Assembly: GCA_015493405.1 (NCBI GenBank)
Contig: WGDF01000070.1
Location: forward strand, 1 to 6,905
DNA from: Flavobacteriaceae bacterium
GTDB taxonomy: Bacteria > Bacteroidota > Bacteroidia > Flavobacteriales > Flavobacteriaceae
Length of the DNA: 6,905 nucleotides
Direction of reading: 5' to 3'
Both the position numbers and the translations under genes were made by a program. The notes beneath the pieces are model-generated. The model made no database searches, was not told where the DNA came from, and saw only the letters and a list, made by a program, of their open reading frames with translations. This document shows, in pieces, positions 1 to 5,576 of the stretch (positions are counted from its first letter, which is position 1; every line of letters starts with the position of its first letter).

Positions 1-742
1 AAACTTGATCTACAAACCATTCATACAAAGGACGATGAGGTTTAAATTCCAGAGTACAAAATGAATGGGACACTTGTTCCAAATAATCAGATTGTCCATG
101 CGTCCAATCATACATTGGATAAACTTTCCATTGGTCGCCTGTGCGGTGATGCGCCCGATGTAAAATACGATACATAATAGGATCTCGCATATGCATATTG
201 GGAGAAGCCATATCTATTTTAGCACGCAATACCATAGCACCTTCTTCAAATTCTCCTTGATTCATACGCGCCAATAAATCCAAACTCTCTTGAGCCGGAC
301 GGTTACGAAAAGGACTTTCAATACCGGCTTGGGTCGGGGTTCCTTTTTGTGCATTGATAATATCTTGAGTTTGCTCATCGACATAAGCCTTACCTTGCTT
401 AATCATCTCGACAGCCCAATTGTAGAGTTGTTGAAAATAGTTGGATGCGTAGAGTTCTTTGTCCCATTGAAATCCCAGCCAAGCAATATCCTTTTTAATT
501 GCATCGACATATTCTTGTTCTTCCTTAGCCGGATTGGTATCATCAAAACGCAAATTTACAGGAGCCTTATATTTTTTTCCTAAACCGAAATTTAAACATA
601 TGGAAGCAGCATGTCCTATATGTAAATAACCATTGGGTTCGGGGGGAAATCTAAAACGTAATTGATCTTGATTCAGACCATTTTTTAAATCCTCTTCGAC
701 AATTTGTTCAATAAAATTTAAAGATTTTTTATCTTCTGCCAT
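1..742 (-). CDS. glnS: Glutaminyl-tRNA synthetase, N-terminal part (cut by left window edge)
   Basis: This class I aminoacyl-tRNA synthetase joins glutamine to tRNA(Gln) in the cytoplasm, using ATP. The visible 247 residues are the N-terminal catalytic (Rossmann) half. They show the GlnRS-style opening [13 protein letters not shown] (residues 7-19), the signature [13 protein letters not shown] (33-45) with the ATP-binding HIGH at 41-44, RFDDTNP (65-71), the block [17 protein letters not shown] (172-188), and [12 protein letters not shown] followed by HSFCTLEF (208-233). The last two blocks match GlnRS rather than bacterial GluRS. The KMSKS loop and the anticodon-binding domains lie beyond the left edge. 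Many Bacteroidota GlnRS carry a C-terminal YqeY domain; that cannot be judged here. I chose the ATG at 742-740 ([10 protein letters not shown]); a second in-frame ATG two codons upstream (748-746) would give MIMAEDKK. There is no Shine-Dalgarno sequence. Identity is very secure. Confidence 0.96.
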   Translation of the reverse strand, partial: MAEDKKSLNFIEQIVEEDLKNGLNQDQLRFRFPPEPNGYLHIGHAASICLNFGLGKKYKAPVNLRFDDTNPAKEEQEYVDAIKKDIAWLGFQWDKELYASNYFQQLYNWAVEMIKQGKAYVDEQTQDIINAQKGTPTQAGIESPFRNRPAQESLDLLARMNQGEFEEGAMVLRAKIDMASPNMHMRDPIMYRILHRAHHRTGDQWKVYPMYDWTHGQSDYLEQVSHSFCTLEFKPHRPLYEWFVDQV

Positions 743-761
743 AATCATATTTTTTACTTGA

Positions 762-769
762 CAAAAATA
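762..769 (-). promoter_or_regulatory. Candidate -7 promoter element for glnS
   Basis: On the minus strand this reads TATTTTTG, an exact fit to the Bacteroidota -7 consensus TAnnTTTG. It lies 13 bases before the upstream ATG (748) and 19 before the preferred ATG (742), so the mRNA leader would be very short. No clear TTG/TTTG element sits 17-23 bases upstream. In sequence this A+T-rich the match could be chance. Confidence 0.35.
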
Positions 770-915
770 CAATATTTTAGCAGTTTTTTGTATTAAAGAT
801 TAGTTAAAAGTCTTGTGAACCAAAAGTTAAAGATTGCTTACAAAACGATGCATTTAATCTTAAATAGAAATCATCGGATTTTATAATTTAAATTCTATTT
901 TTTAGACGGCACTCA

Positions 916-2613
916 TTAATACCCTTCTACATCGTCATCTTTGTTACGGGTATCCCCGGCACCTTCCAATTGGCCTTGCCGTAATAAAATAGCTTTTACA
1001 ACGCCCATATATTTAACTTGTTTGAGCTTATATCCGGCTTGTTTCAAGCTATCAGTTACGGCTTGTGAAAAAGATTTTTTCTCAAACATAATATAGTCGG
1101 GCAGAAATTGATGATGAAAACGTTTGGCTTGAACGGCATCATACATATTCATGTCAAAATCGACTACATTTAAGATCGTTTGAAACACAGAAGTAATAAT
1201 CGTAGAGCCACCGGGTGTCCCTAAAACCATAAAAACCTGATTGTCTTTGGTTACGATAGTCGGCGTCATAGAACTCAACATGCGCTTATGTGGCGCGATA
1301 GCATTGGCCTCGGCGCCAATCAAACCGAATTGGTTGGGCACCCCGGGCTTGGCACTGAAATCATCCATTTCATTATTTAAGAAAAAGCCATAACCATCGA
1401 CAATAACTTTTGAGCCAAAATTAGAATTTAAAGTTGTCGTGCAAGAAACGGCCATTCTGTCTTTATCGATTATGGAAATATGCGTGGTCTCAAAACTCTC
1501 TTTGTGCAACTGAAAGTAGCCGGCAAAAATAGCACTACCCGGAGTGGCTTTATCTAATGAAAAATCGGCCATACGTTGTTTTAAATAAGCCGGATTGAGC
1601 AAGGAATCGACCGGAACGGGATAAAAATCACTATCCCCCAAATATTTGGCCCGATCAGCATACACCCTTTTTTCGGCTTCGACCATCAAATGAGTGGTTT
1701 TATAGGAATGAAATCCCCATTGTTTAAGCGGATATTGCGCCACAATTTCAAGCAATTGACCTAAAGCTACGCCGCCACTGGAAGGCGGTGGCATAGAAAT
1801 AACGCGATAATTTTTGTAAGGTACCACAATCGGTTTTCTAAATTTAGGAGTGTAATTTTTTAAATCTTCAATTTTAATAATGCCGCCACTTTTTGTAACT
1901 TTATCAACTATGGCTTGTGCTATTTTACCTTCATAAAATTCTTTAGGCCCTTTTTGAGCGATTAACTGAAGCGTTTGAGCCAACTGGGGCTGTTTGAGCA
2001 CATCGCCTTTGAGCCAGCGATCTCTAATGAAAGTTTTATTATCGGGATTCCATTTCAAAAAATCATTTTTATATTTGTTTAAACGATGCGCTTCTGTTTC
2101 GGAAATGGCAAAACCATTTTGAGCCAATTTAATGGCCGGCGCTAACAATTTTTGCCAAGATTTGAGCTGACCATATTTCTGCCAAGCAGCATACAAGCCG
2201 GCTACAGTTCCCGGAACGCCTACAGCCAAACCACCATTGCGACTCAAACCTTCAATAACGTTACCATCTTTATCAAGATATAAATCTTTATTGGCTTTGG
2301 CCGGTGCCGTTTCTCTATAATCAAGAGCTGTTGCTGTGCCTTTGGGTGTCCTGATTATCATAAAACCACCGCCGCCTAAATTACCGGCGCGCGGATAAAC
2401 GACTGCCAAAGCAAAATTGGTCGCAACCATAGCATCCACGGCATTACCGCCTTGTTTCAGAATTTGAACGCCTACTTTTGAAGCTAAAGGATTGGCTGAC
2501 ACAACCATAGCCGTATCGGCAATTAAATGTTTATGACTTTGTACCATGGTTGGATTATGCTTACAAGAAAAAAGTAGTAAGCCTAATAAACTTAAAAGGA
2601 ATAATTTTTGCAT
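916..2613 (-). CDS. ggt: Gamma-glutamyltranspeptidase, predicted lipoprotein
   Basis: The enzyme cleaves the gamma-glutamyl bond of glutathione and related compounds and passes the glutamyl group to water or to an amino acid or peptide. It is an Ntn-hydrolase made as a proenzyme that cuts itself into large and small subunits. The 565 residues fit the family length. Residues 1-17 form a lipoprotein signal with lipobox LFSC, so Cys17 is the likely lipidated residue and the enzyme should be anchored in the periplasm or outer membrane. The large subunit has GNAVDAMVA (56-64), the GNLGGGGF loop (77-84) and the substrate carboxylate-binding Arg at 100 (DYRETAP). The predicted self-cleavage site and nucleophile is Thr376 in ETTHISIID. 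The small subunit has NNEMDDFS (413-420), the lid-loop region AKPGVPNQFGLIG (421-433), SSMTP (447-451) and the oxyanion loop GTPGGS (465-470). All main catalytic parts are present, so it should be active. It is divergent from the DUF4919 gene across a 100-base gap. Confidence 0.96.
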   Translation of the reverse strand: MQKLFLLSLLGLLLFSCKHNPTMVQSHKHLIADTAMVVSANPLASKVGVQILKQGGNAVDAMVATNFALAVVYPRAGNLGGGGFMIIRTPKGTATALDYRETAPAKANKDLYLDKDGNVIEGLSRNGGLAVGVPGTVAGLYAAWQKYGQLKSWQKLLAPAIKLAQNGFAISETEAHRLNKYKNDFLKWNPDNKTFIRDRWLKGDVLKQPQLAQTLQLIAQKGPKEFYEGKIAQAIVDKVTKSGGIIKIEDLKNYTPKFRKPIVVPYKNYRVISMPPPSSGGVALGQLLEIVAQYPLKQWGFHSYKTTHLMVEAEKRVYADRAKYLGDSDFYPVPVDSLLNPAYLKQRMADFSLDKATPGSAIFAGYFQLHKESFETTHISIIDKDRMAVSCTTTLNSNFGSKVIVDGYGFFLNNEMDDFSAKPGVPNQFGLIGAEANAIAPHKRMLSSMTPTIVTKDNQVFMVLGTPGGSTIITSVFQTILNVVDFDMNMYDAVQAKRFHHQFLPDYIMFEKKSFSQAVTDSLKQAGYKLKQVKYMGVVKAILLRQGQLEGAGDTRNKDDDVEGY

Positions 2614-2632
2614 AATTTTATATTCTGAATGC

Positions 2633-2667
2633 TAAATATAAAAAATTTATTTTTAATTTCGAACAAA
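2633..2667 (-). promoter_or_regulatory. Candidate ggt promoter
   Basis: On the minus strand TATATTTA (2640-2633) matches seven of eight positions of the Bacteroidota -7 consensus TAnnTTTG. A TTTG (2667-2664) lies 23 bases upstream, at the outer limit of the usual spacing. A start site near 2628 would leave a leader of about 15 bases before the ggt ATG at 2613. This is a plausible but imperfect match in A+T-rich sequence. Confidence 0.35.
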
Positions 2668-2713
2668 TTTTTACATCTAATAAATGAACCGACATAATTA
2701 AAGTAATAAATAG

Positions 2714-3469
2714 ATGAAAAAAAACATTTTAATCATACTTACAATCATTCTGTTTTCTGCTTCAATATTTGCTCAAAACACTCCGGCTATGAAAGTTTAC
2801 GGCTTACCCATCGACAGCCTTAGAATTATGGTAAAACAGCATCCTAAATACTTTGACCATCTAAAAAACAAATGGCTCAAAGCGCCGGAAAAAATGAAAG
2901 AAGATGAGTTGATGCTTTTGTATTACGGGAGTGCCTTTATGAAAAATTACAAGCCCGTTCAAGAGGATAAGGCCATTGAAAAAATAGCTCAAACTATGGC
3001 AGAATTTGATTTTGAAAAAGCCCTTAAAGAAGGTCAACAATTGGTGAATGTCTATCCTTTAAACAGTCGATTATATATGCTTTTGGGCTATACTTTTAAA
3101 AAAATAGGGCAAAAGAAAAAAGCTGAATATTATTATAAAAAATATGCGGATTTGATCCGTATTCCGCTATATAGCGGCAGTGGTAAAAATTACGACCAAG
3201 CTTTTATCGTCCGAAATATAAGTGATGAATATCTAATTTTGAATCAGAAAGATCTGGAATTAGTTCTGCAAGAAGTCCGATATAAAAATCAAAAACCCTT
3301 TGATGTTTTAGGGGTTAAACCAAAATCTAAAAACAACAAACGAATGTCCGTTTTACCCAAAGAAAAATTATATTTCAATATTTATTTACCGTTTTTCATC
3401 GGACAACATAAAACTTATAAAATGTTGCAAGCAGAGGCTAAGCGAAAATACAAAATTAAAGAAAAATAA
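2714..3469 (+). CDS. Exported DUF4919-family protein, function unknown
   Basis: The 251-residue protein starts with a clear signal peptide (lysines at 2-3, hydrophobic 5-17, likely cut after Ala20 in SIFA-Q), with no lipobox, so it should be periplasmic or secreted. The body resembles the DUF4919 family common in Bacteroidota: LMLLYYGSAF (66-75) with NYKPV shortly after, a helical middle, the segment SGSGKNYDQAF (154-164), DEYLIL (171-176) and YFNIYLPF (220-227). Residues about 94-147 look like a TPR-type helical pair (EKALKEGQQLV, then LYMLLGYTFKKIGQ and KAEYYYKKYA), which suggests a protein-binding scaffold, but this is inference. The C-terminus is strongly basic. The start is supported by the signal peptide beginning at this ATG; there is no Shine-Dalgarno sequence, as is normal for the group. 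It stands alone, divergent from ggt, and about 108 bases before the peroxiredoxin. No biochemical role is known to me for the family. Confidence 0.8.
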   Translation: MKKNILIILTIILFSASIFAQNTPAMKVYGLPIDSLRIMVKQHPKYFDHLKNKWLKAPEKMKEDELMLLYYGSAFMKNYKPVQEDKAIEKIAQTMAEFDFEKALKEGQQLVNVYPLNSRLYMLLGYTFKKIGQKKKAEYYYKKYADLIRIPLYSGSGKNYDQAFIVRNISDEYLILNQKDLELVLQEVRYKNQKPFDVLGVKPKSKNNKRMSVLPKEKLYFNIYLPFFIGQHKTYKMLQAEAKRKYKIKEK

Positions 3470-3496
3470 GCCTATAATTAATTTTTATCCCTAAAT

Positions 3497-3529
3497 AAAA
3501 TAGTTTTATATCGCTTGTGCTATTTTTTT
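3497..3529 (+). terminator. Weak candidate terminator after the DUF4919 gene
   Basis: AAAATAG (3497-3503) can pair with CTATTTT (3520-3526) around a 16-base loop, and the second arm runs into a T tract ending at 3529. The stem has only one G-C pair and may be chance in A+T-rich DNA. If real, it would separate the DUF4919 transcript from the peroxiredoxin gene. Confidence 0.25.
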
Positions 3530-3577
3530 GAGTTAAAAAAACTAAATTCGCAGTATATAAAAAAACAAAAAAATATT

Positions 3578-4204
3578 ATGAGTTTAGTAGGTAAAAAAGC
3601 CCCTGATTTTAGTGCTGTAGCCGTTATCAATGGTGGCGAATTTCAAGAAAATTTTTCATTGGAGCAATTCAAAGGTAAAAAAGTAGTTTTATTCTTTTAT
3701 CCTTTGGATTTTACATTTGTATGTCCCACGGAAATCATTGCTTTTCAAGAAAAGATGGATGAATTTGAAAAACGTAACACCGTAGTTATCGGTTGTTCTA
3801 TCGATTCCCAATTTTCGCATTGGGCTTGGTTAAACACGCCCAAAAACAAAGGTGGCATCCAAGGTGTTAAATATCCATTAGTCGCCGATTTAGACAAAAC
3901 TATTTCTATGAAATACAACGTTTTAGGAGGCGAGTATATCATCGATGAAGAAGGTGAAATGGCCTTTGAAGGCGAACCGGTTGCTTTTCGTGGCTTATTC
4001 TTAATTGATGAAGAAGGCATGGTTCAACATGAATTAGTTAACAACTTAGGTTTGGGCCGTAGTGTCAAAGAAATTTTAAGATTGATTGATGCTTTGACAC
4101 ACTTACAAAAATACGGTGAAGTATGTCCCGCCAATTGGGAAGAAGGACAAGAAGCTTTAAAACCAACCTTTGAAGGCGTCGCCGATTATTTGTCCCATAA
4201 ATAA
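3578..4204 (+). CDS. Typical 2-Cys peroxiredoxin (AhpC/Prx1 type)
   Basis: This thiol peroxidase reduces hydrogen peroxide and organic hydroperoxides in the cytoplasm and is usually recycled by thioredoxin or AhpF-like partners; neither partner is in the window. The 208 residues contain the active site YPLDFTFVCPTE (41-52) with Pro42, Thr46 and peroxidatic Cys49, the conserved Arg138 in AFRGLF, and the resolving Cys183 in EVCPANW. Compared with the classical Prx1/AhpC core there are about ten extra residues (roughly 119-133, acidic, EYIIDEEGEMAFEGEP) before AFRG, which I recall from other flavobacterial relatives. The GGLG motif of peroxide-sensitive enzymes appears as GGIQG (92-96), and the C-terminal YF is YL (204-205). 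I start at the ATG at 3578 because MSLVGKKAPDF is the family N-terminus. A longer reading from a TTG at 3515 adds 21 residues that are not family-like. A -7-like TAAATTCG (3543-3550, one mismatch) lies upstream. Confidence 0.95.
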   Translation: MSLVGKKAPDFSAVAVINGGEFQENFSLEQFKGKKVVLFFYPLDFTFVCPTEIIAFQEKMDEFEKRNTVVIGCSIDSQFSHWAWLNTPKNKGGIQGVKYPLVADLDKTISMKYNVLGGEYIIDEEGEMAFEGEPVAFRGLFLIDEEGMVQHELVNNLGLGRSVKEILRLIDALTHLQKYGEVCPANWEEGQEALKPTFEGVADYLSHK

Positions 4205-4226
4205 TTAATACCGAATTAAAATTTTG

Positions 4227-4250
4227 AAGCCGGCGATTGCCGGCTTTTTT
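4227..4250 (+). terminator. Rho-independent terminator between convergent genes
   Basis: AAGCCGGC (4227-4234) pairs perfectly with GCCGGCTT (4239-4246) around the 4-base loop GATT, and six T residues (4245-4250) follow, two of them in the stem. It lies 22 bases after the peroxiredoxin stop. The YqgE-family gene ends at 4252 on the other strand, so the same hairpin may also end that transcript. On the minus strand the following sequence (TTCAAAATTTT) is a poorer U-tract, so the plus direction is favoured. Confidence 0.9.
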
Positions 4251-4251
4251 A

Positions 4252-4803
4252 TTAGTTTAAATGTGGATTTAAAGGTGCATTTTTCCAAATTACATTTTCA
4301 GGATTTATGGCTACGATTTTTTCTTTCCAAACATCTCTCGGATTCAAATCAAATAAATTAAGGTCATTTGGTGTTATAAACCATGCTTTTTCATCAATTT
4401 CACGTTCCAATTGGTTAGGCGCCCAACCACTATAACCCAAGAAAAACTTGATTTGATGCGTATCAATTATTTTGTCTTGTAATAATTGCTTTACCGTATT
4501 AAAATCGCCACCGATATATAAATTGGTTTGCGGATCAAATGGTGTAGCATGAGGGATTAAATGTGGCACCGTATGAATATAAAACATATGTTCCATTTCA
4601 ACCGGACCACCATTCCACAATTGTATGTTGGAAGGAATTTCTTCAAACACATCGTGAAGTCTCAATATCAAAGGTTTATTGAGCATAAATCCCATACTCC
4701 CCTTGTCATTGGTCTCTGTCAATAATAAAACAGATTGGTTAAATACATGATCCATCAATAACTCGGGCGAAGACACTAATATTTTTCCGTTTGATAAATT
4801 CAT
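4252..4803 (-). CDS. YqgE/AlgH-family protein (UPF0301)
   Basis: A 183-residue cytoplasmic protein of the widespread YqgE/AlgH family (DUF179). The name AlgH comes from a link to alginate regulation in Pseudomonas; the molecular activity is not established. Family landmarks are in order: GKILVSSPEL (6-15), the FNQSVLLL strand (21-28), GSMGFMLNKP (35-44), GGPV (65-68), IGGD (97-100), GYSGWAPNQLEREI (123-136) and a tryptophan-rich C-terminus ending WKNAPLNPHLN. Length is close to the family norm of about 185 residues and there is no signal peptide. The start at 4803 fits the expected N-terminus, which begins just before the G-x-(L/I)-L-V motif. The HU gene lies upstream on the same strand but ends in its own terminator, so linkage would need readthrough; I see no clear separate promoter in 4804-4868. 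The 3' end abuts the terminator shared with the peroxiredoxin. Confidence 0.93.
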   Translation of the reverse strand: MNLSNGKILVSSPELLMDHVFNQSVLLLTETNDKGSMGFMLNKPLILRLHDVFEEIPSNIQLWNGGPVEMEHMFYIHTVPHLIPHATPFDPQTNLYIGGDFNTVKQLLQDKIIDTHQIKFFLGYSGWAPNQLEREIDEKAWFITPNDLNLFDLNPRDVWKEKIVAINPENVIWKNAPLNPHLN

Positions 4804-4868
4804 ATAAGTTTGTTTTATTCAATGTTCTCAAAAATGATACCAAGCTCAAAAAAATGAAAAAATGGCAT

Positions 4869-4897
4869 AAAAAAAGCCGCTTTCTAAAAAACGGCTT
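4869..4897 (-). terminator. Rho-independent terminator of the HU gene
   Basis: On the minus strand AAGCCG (4897-4892) pairs with CGGCTT (4879-4874) around a 12-base loop, inside which a short AAA/TTT pairing is also possible. Seven T residues follow on that strand (seven A residues at 4869-4875 on plus). It lies about 24 bases past the HU stop and should separate HU from the downstream YqgE-family gene. Confidence 0.85.
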
Positions 4898-4920
4898 AAA
4901 AACTTAGTTTTAAATGTTTT

Positions 4921-5193
4921 TTAGTTTACCGATTTGGCTAATTCAGAACCGGCTTTAAATTTAGCAACTTTTTTAGCAGGAATGTGAATGGTTTTTCCGG
5001 TTGCAGGATTACGTCCTTCACGGGCTTTACGGGTTTGTACTGAAAAAGTACCGAATCCGATTAAAGAAACTTTACCGCCTCCTTTTAAAGTACCTTCAAC
5101 ATTATTTAAAAAAGACTCTAAAGCTTTTTTAGCTGCTGATTTTGATATGCCGGCATCTTTGGCCATAGCATCAACTAATTGAGATTTGTTCAT
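4921..5193 (-). CDS. HU-family DNA-binding protein
   Basis: A 90-residue histone-like protein that binds DNA as a dimer, bends it and helps compact the nucleoid. The sequence is a textbook HU: MNKSQLVDAMAKDAGISK at the N-terminal helices, then AAKKALESFL, the turn LIGFGTF (44-50), and the DNA-gripping arm REGRNPATGKTIHIPA (58-73) with the intercalating proline at 63 in RNPATG, and the C-terminal helix FKAGSELAKSVN. Length equals the family norm. Nothing distinguishes it as an IHF subunit; the short, alanine- and lysine-rich form fits HU, so I give no specific gene symbol. It has the best promoter match in the window and its own terminator, so it is probably transcribed alone, as expected for an abundant protein. 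Confidence 0.97.
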   Translation of the reverse strand: MNKSQLVDAMAKDAGISKSAAKKALESFLNNVEGTLKGGGKVSLIGFGTFSVQTRKAREGRNPATGKTIHIPAKKVAKFKAGSELAKSVN

Positions 5194-5228
5194 AATCGTG
5201 AAATTTTAAAATTTACTGTTTAACATTG

Positions 5229-5262
5229 CAAATATAATATTTTTTTTTAAAAATCTTCCAAA
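5229..5262 (-). promoter_or_regulatory. Bacteroidota-type promoter of the HU gene
   Basis: On the minus strand TATATTTG (5236-5229) is an exact match to TAnnTTTG, and TTTG (5262-5259) lies 22 bases upstream, within the 17-23 base spacing known for Bacteroidota promoters. The spacer is almost pure A/T, including a nine-A run. A start near 5224 would give a leader of about 30 bases before the ATG at 5193. This is the best two-part promoter in the window. Confidence 0.7.
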
Positions 5263-5551
5263 TCATTCTAAAAAGCTTGTGTTTACGGGTATTTAATCAT
5301 ATCTCTGATCATAAAAAAAATAAAAATTATCTTTTTCTGAATGGCAGATATATTGATATATTGAACTTTAAAAACATTTTAATATTCTAATAATCAGTTT
5401 ATTATGATAATCTGTATTTTAAATTTTACTCATGATAGCTTTCCCTTAAAAATCAACAAGTCTGTCTTTAAAAAAAATTAAAAAAATAATCTTTTCCTAT
5501 TTTTTTTGTTAAAATAACCTAAAAAACCACATTTTAAATATGGAGGTTTGC
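5263..5551. other. A+T-rich non-coding stretch between the HU gene and the DUF5686 gene
   Basis: The full gap between the divergent genes is 383 bases (5194-5576), with a promoter candidate at each end. The middle part holds long A and T runs, a perfect tandem pair of the 8-mer GATATATT (5347-5362) and only weak 4-5 bp inverted repeats. The longest plausible small reading frame I found (ATG 5404, 25 codons) has no support. There is no tRNA, riboswitch-like fold or terminator that I can recognise. CCGG, frequent elsewhere in the window, is absent here. Confidence 0.6.
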
Positions 5552-5559
5552 TAACTTTG
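5552..5559 (+). promoter_or_regulatory. Candidate -7 element for the DUF5686 gene
   Basis: TAACTTTG matches TAnnTTTG exactly and ends 17 bases before the ATG at 5577, which implies a short leader of roughly 10-13 bases. No TTG is found 17-23 bases upstream; the nearest TTTG (5505-5508) is 43 bases away. A GGAGG at 5542-5546 lies upstream of this element, so it would not be transcribed if the promoter is real and is too far from the ATG to act as a ribosome binding site. Confidence 0.4.
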
Positions 5560-5576
5560 AGCACAAAATTATTCAT

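Noticed and set aside
290..583. Plus-strand open frame of 97 codons opposite the glnS start region
   Set aside because: It lies fully inside glnS on the other strand, and its product has no recognisable domain; glnS is certain.
793..835. Direct repeat TTAAAGATT (793-801 and 827-835) before glnS
   Set aside because: A nine-base A+T-rich match within a short region is expected by chance, and no third copy or symmetry was seen.
3515..3577. Upstream extension of the peroxiredoxin from a TTG start
   Set aside because: The added 21 residues are lysine-rich and not family-like, while the ATG at 3578 gives the standard MSLVGKKAPDF start.
3745..4020. Minus-strand open frame of 91 codons
   Set aside because: It is an antisense shadow of the peroxiredoxin gene with no domain signal.
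916..4204. Possible glutathione/redox island formed by ggt and the peroxiredoxin
   Set aside because: The genes face different ways and are separated by an unrelated exported protein; no shared operator was seen, and no glutathione biosynthesis gene is present.
4988..5182. Plus-strand open frame of 64 codons
   Set aside because: It is an antisense shadow of the HU gene, whose identity is clear.
5404..5481. Small plus-strand open frame of 25 codons in the long gap
   Set aside because: It has no start-site support, no recognisable composition of a small membrane or toxin peptide, and could arise by chance.
5542..5546. GGAGG as a Shine-Dalgarno site
   Set aside because: It is about 30 bases from the ATG at 5577 and upstream of the likely transcription start, so it cannot place a ribosome at this gene; Bacteroidota also rarely use such sites.
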